Positions 17,517-26,245 of a stretch of DNA of 64,000 nucleotides are shown here, piece by piece. The first letter of the stretch is position 1. The number at the start of each line of letters is the position of its first letter. Source of the DNA: Flavobacterium sp. (GTDB lineage: Bacteria; Bacteroidota; Bacteroidia; Flavobacteriales; Flavobacteriaceae); contig JADGMX010000020.1 in NCBI GenBank assembly GCA_015234525.1, forward strand, positions 62,001 to 126,000, in the 5' to 3' direction. The translations under genes and the position numbers were made by a program. The notes beneath the pieces are model-generated. The model did no database searches. It had not been told where the DNA came from and worked only from the letters and a program-made list of their open reading frames with translations.

Positions 17517-18047
17517 TTAGAATAAATATCCTACTGAAAATTGAAGAACCTGGTTTGTAACATCGGCGTTTTTCGAAACTTCAGTCAAACCGACTGTGTA
17601 GCGCGCCTGAACAAAGAAGCTGTTTGTAATATTAAGTCCTAAACCACCTGCTAAAGCAAAATCGAATGATTCGTTTTCAAATGATTCTTCCGCTTCGTCC
17701 ACTAGGAAGGAGAATTGTGGACCGACGTCTAAACTTAATTTGTCGGTCAGAATATAGAATTTTGCTAAAACCGGTACGGCTACATAATCCAGATTGAAAT
17801 CGCCGATACCTTCTACATCAGCGCCTTGTGAGGTATAAAGGATTTCAGGTTGAATCGAAAAATTTGTCGTTGCTTTAATTTCGGCTACGGCACCCGCATG
17901 AAAGCTGGTTCTGCTGCTGTAATCGATATCCCCACCATTAAAATTTGCGAAGTTTGGTCCTGCTTTCACCCCAAATCGTAACAATTGGGCATTGGCGGCT
18001 ATACTACATGTAAGTATAAATACCGCGGTTAAAAGTGCTTTTTTCAT
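17517..18047 (-). CDS. Outer-membrane beta-barrel protein (porin family, PorT-like)
   Basis: A small barrel protein of 176 residues with signal peptide MKKALLTAVFILTCSIAANAQ. Repeated features are FGVKAGPNFANF, SFHAGAVAEI, IQPEILYTSQGAD, VPVLAKFYI, LDVGPQFSFLV and the terminal LQFSVGYLF ending in Phe. The same pattern recurs in the genes at 18233, 18792 and 20169. Such proteins are predicted to form 8-stranded barrels in the outer membrane; no transport role can be assigned. It is divergent from the 18233 gene. Confidence 0.88.
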   Translation of the reverse strand: MKKALLTAVFILTCSIAANAQLLRFGVKAGPNFANFNGGDIDYSSRTSFHAGAVAEIKATTNFSIQPEILYTSQGADVEGIGDFNLDYVAVPVLAKFYILTDKLSLDVGPQFSFLVDEAEESFENESFDFALAGGLGLNITNSFFVQARYTVGLTEVSKNADVTNQVLQFSVGYLF

Positions 18048-18200
18048 AATTACTGATTTAGTTATTTGTCGAGTAAAATTAGAGTTTTGCAGGTTGACTG
18101 CGTTACATAATTATAATATTAATGGTACTTTTCTTAATAAAGTTAATAACCTTGTTGATAACCTACAAAGATTCAACTAAGTGGCTTTTACTGAAAGGTT

Positions 18201-18208
18201 TAAATTTG
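18201..18208 (+). promoter_or_regulatory. -7 box (TAAATTTG) before the 18233 barrel gene
   Basis: A perfect TAnnTTTG lies 24 bases before the start codon. A -33 TTTG was not recognised. Confidence 0.5.
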
Positions 18209-18232
18209 ATATGAATATTAAACAAAACAAAC

Positions 18233-18763
18233 ATGAAAAAAATTATTTTATCAGCAGTTGCTTTATTTTCTTTTGGCTTTGCGAGCGCGCAAGGATCTGA
18301 AGAAGTGAAATTTGGAGTTAAAGCCGGTGTGCAATTTACAACATTGACAGGTGATGTTGAAGATGTAGACGGTGCGACAGGTTTTTATGTTGGTGGTTTA
18401 GTAGATTTGCCTATTTCAGGTAACTTCCACATCCAGCCGGAATTATTGTATTCACAAGAAGGAGCGGACGAATTTAGCGTGAGCTACTTGCGTATTCCTG
18501 TTTTGGCGAAATATTATATTATGGAAGGTTTGTCGCTTCAGGCAGGTCCTCAGGTAGGTTTCAAAGTTGGATCTGAAGATGATTTCGTTGACGAAGCTAC
18601 AAAGTCAATTGATTTCGGTCTTGCAGCCGGACTTGGTTATGAACTTGCAGGCGGTCTAATGTTCGATCTAAGATACAATCTTGGTCTTTCTAGCATCAGC
18701 GAAGTAGAAGAATTTGATATCATGACAAGTGGTATCATGATCGGTCTAGGTTACCGATTCTAA
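18233..18763 (+). CDS. Outer-membrane beta-barrel protein (porin family)
   Basis: The 176-residue protein has signal peptide MKKIILSAVALFSFGFASAQ and the family landmarks FGVKAGVQFTTLTG, GFYVGGLVDLPI, IQPELLYSQEGAD, IPVLAKYYI, LQAGPQVGFKVG and a terminal IGLGYRF. It is a close paralogue of the next gene, 28 bases downstream on the same strand, and the two share a terminator after 19316. Acidic stretches (DVEDVDGA, SEDDFVDEA) fall where outer loops are expected. Confidence 0.9.
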   Translation: MKKIILSAVALFSFGFASAQGSEEVKFGVKAGVQFTTLTGDVEDVDGATGFYVGGLVDLPISGNFHIQPELLYSQEGADEFSVSYLRIPVLAKYYIMEGLSLQAGPQVGFKVGSEDDFVDEATKSIDFGLAAGLGYELAGGLMFDLRYNLGLSSISEVEEFDIMTSGIMIGLGYRF

Positions 18764-18791
18764 GAACGTAATAGTAACTAAATTGTAATTC

Positions 18792-19316
18792 ATGAAAAAA
18801 GTAATTTTATCTGCTGCAGCAATATTCGCATTCGGATTTGCCAGCGCACAACAATCTGAAGACATTAGGTTCGGTGTAAAAGGCGGACTTAACTTTTCGA
18901 ACTTTACCGGAGATGTAGAATCTGACGGAAAAACTGGCGTTTATGTTGGTGGTTTGGCTGATATTCCGATTTCTGGAGCATTTCATATCCAGCCTGAACT
19001 TTTGTACTCATCTGAAGGTGCTGATGATGCAGGACTTGATTTCATCCGAATTCCAATTATAGGAAAGTATTACTTATTAGAGGCATTTAGCCTTCAAGCT
19101 GGACCGGTTCTCGGTTTTAAGGTTGGCGGTGATGACGGCGCCGATTCAGTTACAAAAGCACTTGATTTCGGACTTGGTTTCGGTGCGGCGTACGAACTTC
19201 CGCAAGGAATTTTCTTCGATTTGCGGTATAATGCAGGATTGGCGAATATCTATGACGGAGATGGAGCTGACATTGGAACCTCTAATTTCCAGATTGGGTT
19301 GGGTTATCGATTCTAA
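18792..19316 (+). CDS. Outer-membrane beta-barrel protein (porin family), tandem paralogue
   Basis: A protein of 174 residues with signal peptide MKKVILSAAAIFAFGFASAQ. It follows the previous gene nearly strand for strand: FGVKGGLNFSNFTGDV, VYVGGLADIPI, IQPELLYSSEGAD, LQAGPVLGFKVG, FQIGLGYRF. The arrangement looks like a tandem duplication. The first 60 bases also match the gene at 19491 at about 52 positions, although that mature protein is a different barrel. Confidence 0.9.
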   Translation: MKKVILSAAAIFAFGFASAQQSEDIRFGVKGGLNFSNFTGDVESDGKTGVYVGGLADIPISGAFHIQPELLYSSEGADDAGLDFIRIPIIGKYYLLEAFSLQAGPVLGFKVGGDDGADSVTKALDFGLGFGAAYELPQGIFFDLRYNAGLANIYDGDGADIGTSNFQIGLGYRF

Positions 19317-19334
19317 CCAAAATTTATATTGAGA

Positions 19335-19362
19335 AAAGCCTCCAGTTTTGGAGGTTTTTTTT
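19335..19362 (+). terminator. Terminator of the tandem barrel genes
   Basis: The stem CCTCCA / TGGAGG with loop GTTT is followed by eight T. Confidence 0.88.
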
Positions 19363-19454
19363 GTTTTTACGTTTTACAATGTTTTGATAAACAACGGCTT
19401 GCGGCGATGGATTTTTAAACTTTTTTAGTCAGGTTATTCGTATAGTTTTTTTTA

Positions 19455-19462
19455 TACATTTG
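19455..19462 (+). promoter_or_regulatory. -7 box (TACATTTG) before the 19491 barrel gene
   Basis: It fits TAnnTTTG and lies 28 bases before the ATG, just downstream of a T-rich tract. No clear -33 element. Confidence 0.55.
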
Positions 19463-19490
19463 CACCCGTAATTAAAACAAACTTAAACCA

Positions 19491-20087
19491 ATGAAAAAAT
19501 TAATTTTATCTGCTGCAGCTTTATTCGCTTTCGGATTTGCTCAAGCACAAGAAACTACTGAAGGTGGTAAAGGGTTTTCAAACGGAGACATTTTCATGAC
19601 AGGTAGCGTAGGATTTTCTTCTACTTCAACTGGTGATGACAAAGCTAATGAGTTCACATTTTCTCCAAGTGCAGGTATGTTCGTAACTGACAATATCGCA
19701 ATTGGTCTTGAGCTTAGCATCTCTAGCGCAACTGAAGAAGACGGATTCAGCGACGAACTTAAAACTTCACAAGTTGGAATCGCTGCTTTCGGTCGTTATT
19801 ACACAACCCCGGCATCAGATTTCTCTTTCTTCGCACAACTTGGAGTAGGATATGTATCTGTTAAAGCTGAGCAAGGTCCAAATGAAGTCAAAGCTAACGG
19901 TTTTGGAGTTGAATTCAACCCAGGTGTAAGCTACTTCATTTCTGAGAACTTCGCATTGCAAGCTACTATCGGTGCTTTAAGCTATTCTTCTGTTGAGCCT
20001 GATTTCGACGGAGCTGAGTCTACAGACAACTTCGAATTGAACCTTAACCTAAGCGATATCCAATTAGGTCTAGTTTACAAATTCTAA
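19491..20087 (+). CDS. Outer-membrane beta-barrel protein, larger type
   Basis: A protein of 198 residues with signal peptide MKKLILSAAALFAFGFAQAQ. Unlike its neighbours, the mature part reads FMTGSVGFSSTSTGD, FTFSPSAGMFVTDNIAIGLELSI, GIAAFGRYYT, FAQLGVGYVSVKA and IQLGLVYKF, closer to an OmpW/OmpA-barrel-like family. Codon use is markedly more uniform than in nearby genes (many GCT, TCT, CTT and GGT codons), which suggests high expression. It has its own promoter box and ends in a strong bidirectional terminator. Confidence 0.88.
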   Translation: MKKLILSAAALFAFGFAQAQETTEGGKGFSNGDIFMTGSVGFSSTSTGDDKANEFTFSPSAGMFVTDNIAIGLELSISSATEEDGFSDELKTSQVGIAAFGRYYTTPASDFSFFAQLGVGYVSVKAEQGPNEVKANGFGVEFNPGVSYFISENFALQATIGALSYSSVEPDFDGAESTDNFELNLNLSDIQLGLVYKF

Positions 20088-20105
20088 TTCGTAATCGTAT
20101 TGCAT

Positions 20106-20142
20106 AAAAAAAAAAGCCTCCTGATTCAGGAGGCTTTGTCTT
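20106..20142. terminator. Bidirectional terminator between convergent barrel genes
   Basis: A 10-bp stem (AAAGCCTCCT / AGGAGGCTTT, 5-base loop) is flanked by ten A on the left, which read as T on the minus strand, and a T-rich tail on the right. Confidence 0.9.
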
Positions 20143-20168
20143 TTTTAAGTTGTTGGTTTGGTTACTTG

Positions 20169-20789
20169 TTAGAATTTGTATCCGATACCAATTTGGAATA
20201 CCGAGTTTCTAGCGTTTACATCCTTAACGATGTCTGTTAGTCCGTAAGTGTAACGACCTGTTGCGAAAAGACCCATTTCTGTAGTGAATGATACACCACC
20301 TGCAATTCCGAAATCAAAACTTTCAGCCTCGTTGATTACGTTATCTCCATCGTCGCCGTTTGGATTCGTGTCGATTTCTTCGTTTACTTTAAAGCTAAAC
20401 TGTGGTCCAACCTCAAAACTCAATCCTCTAGTAGCATAAATTTTAGCCAATACCGGGATGTTGATGTAATCTAGTTGATATTCGACATGCTGATCTTCAC
20501 CTACAAATGCAGGAATGTCATATTCGAATCCTTGTCCTGAATATAGAACCTCCGCCTGGATTGAGAACATCGGATCTAGTGGGAACTCAGCCAGTACACC
20601 TACGTGGAAACTTGTACGTGAGTCCGGGCTGTCAAAATCGTCACCGGTAACTGATGCAAAGTTAACCCCACCTTTTACACCAAAACTAACTGTTCTGTCA
20701 GTAGAGTTGTCTGCTTCATTTTGAGCGCTAGCCGTCGACACTGATGCGAAAACTATTGCTGCTGCTGCTAAAAATTTCAATGATTTCAT
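20169..20789 (-). CDS. Outer-membrane beta-barrel protein (porin family)
   Basis: A protein of 206 residues with signal peptide MKSLKFLAAAAIVFASVSTASAQ. It shares SFGVKGGVNFASVTGDD, SFHVGVLAEFPL, IQAEVLYSGQGFEY, IPVLAKIYA, FEVGPQFSFKVNE and FQIGIGYKF with the genes at 17517, 18233 and 18792. An acidic insertion (DTNPNGDDGDN) falls in a probable outer loop. It is convergent with the 19491 gene. Confidence 0.9.
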   Translation of the reverse strand: MKSLKFLAAAAIVFASVSTASAQNEADNSTDRTVSFGVKGGVNFASVTGDDFDSPDSRTSFHVGVLAEFPLDPMFSIQAEVLYSGQGFEYDIPAFVGEDQHVEYQLDYINIPVLAKIYATRGLSFEVGPQFSFKVNEEIDTNPNGDDGDNVINEAESFDFGIAGGVSFTTEMGLFATGRYTYGLTDIVKDVNARNSVFQIGIGYKF

Positions 20790-20816
20790 AGTATTAATCG
20801 TTTTAAGTTAGTACCG

Positions 20817-20824
20817 CAAAGTTA
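20817..20824 (-). promoter_or_regulatory. -7 box (TAACTTTG) before the 20169 barrel gene
   Basis: A perfect TAnnTTTG on the minus strand, 27 bases before the start codon. No clear -33 element. Confidence 0.5.
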
Positions 20825-21063
20825 TGGCGCATCTTTAGCCAGACTATTAATATTTCCTTAATTAAGTTTCTGTTAACATTACATAATTCTCATGTTTACG
20901 GCACTTCAACGATTTTTCTTTCATAACTTTAAGGGCAAATCGTGTTAAAAAATGTTAATCCTGTAACATTTTTGCTATTTTTCAATGTGTTACATTTTGT
21001 GATGGTCAGCTCGGCAAAAAAATCGGAAATAATGTCTTTTCTTTGATTTTTATACGCACTCAA

Positions 21064-21963
21064 ATGAATATTTGGACGAATTACATCAAGAATTTTCGGT
21101 CATATCTCAAAATCGAACGTGGTTTGTCATCGCATACCATCGAAAATTATACGTTTGATCTAAAGCGACTGATTGATTATTTGCAGCGTCATGAAATTGA
21201 TACCAATCCTAAAATTGTTTCTGAAGAAATCATTCAAGGTTTTATTTACGAAATATCGCAGGATGTTAATCCCAGAACGCAGTCGCGGATCATTTCCGGT
21301 TTGAAAAGTTTCTTCTCGTGGATGATTTTTGAAGACATGCGAAGCGATAATCCCATGGATCTTATCGAGAGTCCGCGCTCCGGTCGGAAACTTCCCGATA
21401 CGCTTGAAATTTCAGATATCGATAATTTAATTGCAGCCATCGATCTTTCATCAGCCGAGGGCGAGCGAAACCGGGCGATGCTGGAAACGCTTTACGGATG
21501 TGGTCTTCGGGTTTCTGAATTAGTAAACCTTCAAATTTCGGATTTGTTCTTCGACGAAGGTTTTATAAAAATTACGGGGAAGGGAAATAAACAACGTTTT
21601 GTTCCAATCGGAAATCTGACGCGAAAATATATTGAAATCTATAAGGATTCGGTTCGGCCGCTGATGTCAATTCAAAAAGGATTTGAAGACACGTTATTTC
21701 TAAACCGACGTGGACGCGGGTTAACTCGGGCAATGATTTTTACGATCATCAAATCGCTTGCACTTAAAATCGACTTGAAGAAGAATATTAGTCCGCATAC
21801 ATTCCGCCATTCGTTTGCGACGCATCTGCTTCAAAATGGCGCTGACTTGCGGTCGATTCAATTGATGCTTGGTCATGAATCAATTACGACCACTGAAATC
21901 TATGTCCATTTAGACCGAACTCACTTGTCGCAAATTATGAATGCGTATCATCCACGTAAGTGA
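21064..21963 (+). CDS. xerD: Tyrosine recombinase XerD
   Basis: A site-specific recombinase of 299 residues. The N-terminal SAM-like core-binding domain (SSHTIENYTFDLKRLIDYL) is followed by a catalytic domain with all expected residues: Arg in YGCGLRVSELVNL, Lys in ITGKGNKQRFVPI, HTFRHSFATHLL, and His with the nucleophilic Tyr in LGHESITTTEIYVHL. It should resolve chromosome dimers at dif together with XerC. The frame is open from a TTG at 21043, but the ATG at 21064 gives the usual XerD start. No integrase-like surroundings or att sites were seen, so this is the housekeeping enzyme. Confidence 0.93.
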   Translation: MNIWTNYIKNFRSYLKIERGLSSHTIENYTFDLKRLIDYLQRHEIDTNPKIVSEEIIQGFIYEISQDVNPRTQSRIISGLKSFFSWMIFEDMRSDNPMDLIESPRSGRKLPDTLEISDIDNLIAAIDLSSAEGERNRAMLETLYGCGLRVSELVNLQISDLFFDEGFIKITGKGNKQRFVPIGNLTRKYIEIYKDSVRPLMSIQKGFEDTLFLNRRGRGLTRAMIFTIIKSLALKIDLKKNISPHTFRHSFATHLLQNGADLRSIQLMLGHESITTTEIYVHLDRTHLSQIMNAYHPRK

Positions 21964-21993
21964 AAAAAAAAGGACCAACCGCAAAGTTGATCC
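21963..21993 (-). terminator. Terminator of rny
   Basis: On the minus strand the stem GGATCAAC / GTTGGTCC, with one G-T pair, is followed by nine T. The T tract runs up to the xerD stop codon. Confidence 0.85.
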
Positions 21994-22014
21994 TCTAATG
22001 TGTTTTTTGAAAAC

Positions 22015-23577
22015 TTATTTAGCGATGTTCACCGCGCGAGTTTCCCTGATTACGGTCACTTTAACCTGACCAGGATATGTCATTTCAGTTTGGATTTTTT
22101 GCGAAATGTCAAATGATAGGCTAGCCGCATTTTCGTCAGAAACTTTTTCGCTCTCAACGATTACACGAAGTTCGCGACCGGCTTGAATCGCGTACGCATT
22201 TTTAACGCCGCTGAAACCAAAGGCAATGTCCTCAAGATCTTTTAGTCGCTGGATATATGAATCAAGCACCTGACGTCTGGCGCCCGGTCTTGCCCCGGAA
22301 ATCGCATCACAAACCTGGATGATCGGAGAAAGTAATGATTTCATTTCGATTTCGTCGTGGTGTGCACCGATGGCGTTGCAAACTTCCTCTTTCTCGCCAT
22401 ATTTTTCAGCCCATTGCATACCAAGAAGCGCGTGTGGAAGATCACTTTCAGTATCAGGCACTTTTCCAATATCGTGAAGAAGACCGGCACGTTTGGCAAG
22501 TTTAACGTTAAGTCCGAGTTCAGCTGCCATGATTCCACAAAGTTTCGATACTTCACGCGAGTGCTGCAGCAGGTTTTGTCCGTAAGACGAACGATATTTC
22601 ATTCGGCCGACTACTTTAATAAGTTCAGGGTGTAAACCATGGATACCCAAATCGATGACAGTACGTTTACCGACGTCGATGATTTCATCGTCAATTTGTT
22701 TAGCCGTTTTAGCGACTACTTCTTCGATTCTTGCAGGGTGAATTCGACCGTCAGTGACAAGTTTGTGCAATGCGAGTCGCGCGATTTCACGTCTAACCGG
22801 GTCAAAACAAGAAAGTATGATGGCTTCCGGCGTGTCGTCAACAATAATCTCGACACCTGTTGCGGCTTCGAGTGCGCGGATATTTCGTCCTTCCCGGCCA
22901 ATAATTCGACCTTTAACATCGTCTGATTCGATGTTGAATACCGACACGCAGTTTTCAACCGCTTCCTCAGTACCCACACGCTGAATGGTATTGATGATAA
23001 TCTTTTTAGCTTCTTGCTGCGCCGTTAATTTCGCTTCTTCAATCGTGTCCTGAATATGCGACATCGCTTTGGTTTTGGCTTCAGCTTTTAGGCCTTCAAC
23101 CAATTGTTCCTTTGCTTCATCGGCAGAAAGTCCGGAAATGACCTCAAGCTGTTCGAGTTGGCTTTTGTGCATGCGCTCCACTTCAGCTTGTTTTTTATCA
23201 AGAAGTTCGATTTTAGATTTATATTCAGCCGCTTTTGACTCGTATTCTTCGTTTACCTTACGCGCTTTTGCAAGTTCGCTTGAAACCTGAGATTCTTTGT
23301 CGCGGACGCGTTTTTCGATTTCTGCAACCTTTTTATCACGCGATAAAATAACTTGTTCGTGCTCTGCTTTTAGTTCAATGAATTTTTCTTTTGCCTGAAG
23401 GATTTTGTCTTTTTTGATGTTTTCCGCATCCTGAGTTGCATCTTTAATGATTGAGGCGGCTTCTTTTTTGGCGTTTTTTAATAAAGTTGATACGTTGCTT
23501 TTTTCGATAATCTTGGCGATGGCGAAACCTACGGCCAACCCGATTATTGCTGAAATTAATATTGTTGTAATGTCCAT
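22015..23577 (-). CDS. rny: Ribonuclease Y
   Basis: A membrane-anchored endoribonuclease of 520 residues that starts mRNA decay. Residues 5-22 form the membrane anchor ([16 protein letters not shown]). A long, charged coiled coil follows to about residue 190. The KH domain has [15 protein letters not shown], and the HD domain has [13 protein letters not shown] and [12 protein letters not shown], the latter holding the metal-binding His-Asp pair. The end, [18 protein letters not shown], is typical. A 6S RNA gene and zapA lie upstream on the same strand. Confidence 0.97.
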   Translation of the reverse strand: MDITTILISAIIGLAVGFAIAKIIEKSNVSTLLKNAKKEAASIIKDATQDAENIKKDKILQAKEKFIELKAEHEQVILSRDKKVAEIEKRVRDKESQVSSELAKARKVNEEYESKAAEYKSKIELLDKKQAEVERMHKSQLEQLEVISGLSADEAKEQLVEGLKAEAKTKAMSHIQDTIEEAKLTAQQEAKKIIINTIQRVGTEEAVENCVSVFNIESDDVKGRIIGREGRNIRALEAATGVEIIVDDTPEAIILSCFDPVRREIARLALHKLVTDGRIHPARIEEVVAKTAKQIDDEIIDVGKRTVIDLGIHGLHPELIKVVGRMKYRSSYGQNLLQHSREVSKLCGIMAAELGLNVKLAKRAGLLHDIGKVPDTESDLPHALLGMQWAEKYGEKEEVCNAIGAHHDEIEMKSLLSPIIQVCDAISGARPGARRQVLDSYIQRLKDLEDIAFGFSGVKNAYAIQAGRELRVIVESEKVSDENAASLSFDISQKIQTEMTYPGQVKVTVIRETRAVNIAK

Positions 23578-23599
23578 TTGGTTGTTGATAGTTTAAAAA

Positions 23600-23753
23600 A
23601 AAAGCCTACATCAGTGATTTATAAACTCGTAAAGACAAGTTTTGAGCTAACTCACTGTTCAAGTTTCTGCGCAAGGCAGCATGCTTTAGTAGTGACGATT
23701 TACTCATTTTAAAATGTTAATGTTGAGTTTATCAAATTGTACTAATGTAGGCA
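23600..23753 (-). ncRNA. ssrS: 6S RNA
   Basis: On the minus strand, about 150 bases are closed by GCCTACAT (23745-23752) pairing with ATGTAGGC (23604-23611), directly followed by a run of nine T. An inner stem ATAAACTC / GAGTTTAT leads into a large, mostly unpaired central bubble with small hairpins (CTGC...GCAG and TGAG.TTA.GCTCA). A long rod with a central open bubble that mimics a promoter is the hallmark of 6S RNA, which binds the housekeeping RNA polymerase. Its place just after zapA matches the E. coli ssrS position. No ORF occupies the gap. Confidence 0.85.
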
Positions 23754-23777
23754 GTATCTTAGTTTTGGTAAAGAACG

Positions 23778-24071
23778 TTATTTATCGAGATATTGAATCA
23801 ATAAATCATTAATTTTTTTGAGACGTGCCACGGTCTCGCTGCCATCAATCGAGTTGTCGAGTTGCTTTTGTTCGAGCTGTGAGGCGAATTGAAGCGCGCA
23901 CATCGCCAAGACGTCCTGTTTGTCTCGAACCGCATAATTTTCTTCAAATTGTTTGATCATCAGATCTATCTTTTTTGAAGCACTACGCAAACCTTCTTCC
24001 TGCGACATATCGACCGTCAGGGGATAAACCCGATCGGCGATTGATAGCTTGATTTTCAGTTTCTCAGTCAT
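23778..24071 (-). CDS. zapA: Cell division protein ZapA
   Basis: A small protein of 97 residues: N-terminal strands (KLKIKLSIADRVYPLTVDMSQEEGLRSASKKIDLMIKQFEENY) and a C-terminal helix (DVLAMCALQFASQLEQKQLD...ARLKKINDLLIQYLDK). ZapA dimers and tetramers bundle FtsZ filaments at midcell. The DVLAM...QFASQLE motif is typical of Bacteroidota ZapA. The start codon overlaps the stop of the coiled-coil gene upstream, so the two are probably translated together. Confidence 0.92.
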   Translation of the reverse strand: MTEKLKIKLSIADRVYPLTVDMSQEEGLRSASKKIDLMIKQFEENYAVRDKQDVLAMCALQFASQLEQKQLDNSIDGSETVARLKKINDLLIQYLDK

Positions 24072-24361
24072 TATTCAGCTAGTTGTGAAATGCAATAATC
24101 AATCTCGCGAATCATCGAATTGATCTTTAATTTTGCATCTTTCTTACTCTCATCTCCGCCTAAAAGACTGTTTGCCAGCCTTAACGTTTCATACGAAGCT
24201 TCAAGCTGCGCAATTTTTTCAAGATGCTTTTTATTTTCTGCTTCCGCAATGTTTAGCTGCGATTTTGACTGCGATTTCTGGGCCTCCAGGTCGTCGATTT
24301 TCTTGATCAGCATTCCGATCTTACTCTCAAGAGCATCAATGATTCCTGTTATTTCACTCAT
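24071..24361 (-). CDS. Small coiled-coil protein, gene overlapping zapA
   Basis: The 96-residue protein is almost entirely helical with heptad spacing (IIDALESKIGMLIKKIDDLEAQKSQ ... LNIAEAENKKHLEKIAQLEASYETL). It ends in a short segment with KINSMIREIDYCISQL. It has no signal peptide or membrane span. The frame extends to an ATG at 24454, but a promoter lies at 24391-24421 inside that extension, so the ATG at 24361 is taken as the start. The overlap with zapA and the fold recall ZapB, the coiled-coil partner of ZapA in enterobacteria. No sequence match to ZapB is claimed; the partnership is inference. Confidence 0.75.
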   Translation of the reverse strand: MSEITGIIDALESKIGMLIKKIDDLEAQKSQSKSQLNIAEAENKKHLEKIAQLEASYETLRLANSLLGGDESKKDAKLKINSMIREIDYCISQLAE

Positions 24362-24390
24362 TTGTTGCAGCCTACGATTCTTCGTTTTTA

Positions 24391-24421
24391 CAAAGTTAAT
24401 ATTCCTACGCAAATATGACAA
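24391..24421 (-). promoter_or_regulatory. Promoter of the coiled-coil-zapA(-ssrS) unit
   Basis: On the minus strand TTG (24419-24421) and TAACTTTG (24391-24398) are separated by 20 bases. The start codon at 24361 is 29 bases downstream, which decides against the longer reading frame. Confidence 0.7.
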
Positions 24422-24538
24422 TTTTTTTGTGAATTTTGAATCCGCAATCCACAAATGTTAAATCATTTTAACCTTTCATATTCAAAAACCATAACCCGAC
24501 TCACATATATATTATTTAAATTCGCCAAAAACGCTTCT

Positions 24539-26233
24539 ATGAGATTTCTGCCCTTTTTTTTGCTTTATCTGATTCCAATCTTCGCACAACAGGAATATCC
24601 TAAAGATTATTTCCGGGCTCCGCTTGATATTCCGATGGAACTTTCGGGAAATTTCGGGGAACTCCGATCGAACCATTTCCACGCCGGTTTGGATTTTCGC
24701 ACCCAACAACGCGAAGGGCTTAATATTTATGCAGCCGCAGATGGCTATATCTCACGAATAAAAATTTCCAGCTACGGTTACGGAAAGGCAATTTACATTA
24801 CCCATCCAAATGGGTATACGACGGTTTACGGACATCTTCGAAGTGGTTACGGAAAAGTGGAAGAATATATCAAAAATCAACAATATAAAGATAAATCGTT
24901 CGAAATCGAAGTACTGCCGGAGCCAAATGAACTGCCCGTTAAGAAAGGTGAAATTATCGCATATTCGGGAAATACCGGCGGATCACAAGGTCCACATCTT
25001 CATTTTGAAATTCGCGAGACCAAATCCGAAAAGATCATTAATCCAATGTTTTTTGGCTTCGACGTTAATCTTGCCGACACAAAACGTCCGGTTATAACTG
25101 ATCTTCTGGTATATCCAATCGAAGAATCATCAGTCGTAAATAAATCTGCAGTTCCAATTGTTCTGAATTTGACTCCACAAGGTGATGGGAAGTTCTTGTC
25201 TCAAAAAGTGTTTGGGAAAGGAAAAATCGGATTCGGAATCAATTCGTATGACTCTAATAACAATTCACACAATCGCAACGGAATTTACGGCGTGAAATCA
25301 TTTTTAAACGGAAAACAGATTTTTGGTTATCAGTTCAACACGTTTGCCTTCGACGAAAGTCGTTACATCAACGCATTGATTGATTATCCGAGATTTCGCC
25401 AGATTGGTCAACGGGTTCAGCGACTTTTCATGAAACAGAAGTTTCCGCTTAGCATCATCGAAACCGACCAGAGCAACGGAATTGTAAACGTGACACCGAA
25501 TACCAATGGTATTTACCGAATCGAAGTCGCCGATTACCATGGAAATCTGAGTACGATATCAGTAAATATCGAGCACTCTGCCGACGGAGCGCTTCACTCG
25601 CAATCCAAACCGGTCACTCCTTTTTTTCTTGAAGCATCGAAAGATCACAATTATGAAAAGGACAATATTTCCGTGTTTTTCCCGGCCGGCACTTTTTATG
25701 AAGACTTTTATCTCGATTTTGATGTCCAGGGAAATTACCTGTATCTAAACAATAAGAATATACCGGTTCATGGTTATTATACGGTTACTATTAAGGACAC
25801 GCTGACTTCAGACGCTGACCGTGAAAAGACATTTATCGCACTAGTGGATGGCAAAAGACTGACCTATAACGCGACTTATCTAAAGAATGGGCATTTTACC
25901 GCAAAACTGCGAGCACTTGGCAAGATTGGTTTATCAAAAGATACGACCGCGCCTGTAATTCGGATGCCGAAGCCGGTTACCGGAAAATGGATCACGGCAC
26001 AACGAACTCTTGAAGTGACGATTCAGGACGATTTATCCGGAATTCGCCAATACAATGGGTATCTTAACGGCAAGTGGATTTTATTTGAGTATGATTATAA
26101 ATCTCGTAAGTTGACGCATAATTTCAATGATAATATCGTACAGGATGGTCGCAATGATTTAAAGGTGGAGGTAACTGATAATGCAGGAAATTCTGCTATC
26201 TTTGAGACGCATTTTTTTAGAAGTCAAAAATAA
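24539..26233 (+). CDS. M23 family metallopeptidase
   Basis: A secreted protein of 564 residues. Starting at the ATG at 24539 gives a good signal peptide (MRFLPFFLLYLIPIFAQQ); the longer frame from 24455 would place it 28 residues in. A LytM/M23 domain lies at about residues 40-180. Its zinc ligands are in NHFHAGLDFRT and GPHLHFEIRE, with the strand YGKAIYITHPNGYTTVYGHL between them. The remaining two thirds are Ig-like or beta-rich (including TAPVIRMPKP and DNAGNSAIFETHFF). M23 enzymes cut peptidoglycan cross-links or act as division activators. It lies 12 bases before a TonB-dependent receptor. Confidence 0.93.
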   Translation: MRFLPFFLLYLIPIFAQQEYPKDYFRAPLDIPMELSGNFGELRSNHFHAGLDFRTQQREGLNIYAAADGYISRIKISSYGYGKAIYITHPNGYTTVYGHLRSGYGKVEEYIKNQQYKDKSFEIEVLPEPNELPVKKGEIIAYSGNTGGSQGPHLHFEIRETKSEKIINPMFFGFDVNLADTKRPVITDLLVYPIEESSVVNKSAVPIVLNLTPQGDGKFLSQKVFGKGKIGFGINSYDSNNNSHNRNGIYGVKSFLNGKQIFGYQFNTFAFDESRYINALIDYPRFRQIGQRVQRLFMKQKFPLSIIETDQSNGIVNVTPNTNGIYRIEVADYHGNLSTISVNIEHSADGALHSQSKPVTPFFLEASKDHNYEKDNISVFFPAGTFYEDFYLDFDVQGNYLYLNNKNIPVHGYYTVTIKDTLTSDADREKTFIALVDGKRLTYNATYLKNGHFTAKLRALGKIGLSKDTTAPVIRMPKPVTGKWITAQRTLEVTIQDDLSGIRQYNGYLNGKWILFEYDYKSRKLTHNFNDNIVQDGRNDLKVEVTDNAGNSAIFETHFFRSQK

Positions 26234-26245
26234 ATTCAACCTCAT

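Noticed and set aside
21064..21963. XerD as a phage or island integrase
   Set aside because: The length and motifs are those of housekeeping XerD. No att-like repeats, excisionase or foreign genes are close by; the nearest tRNA is 15 kb away.
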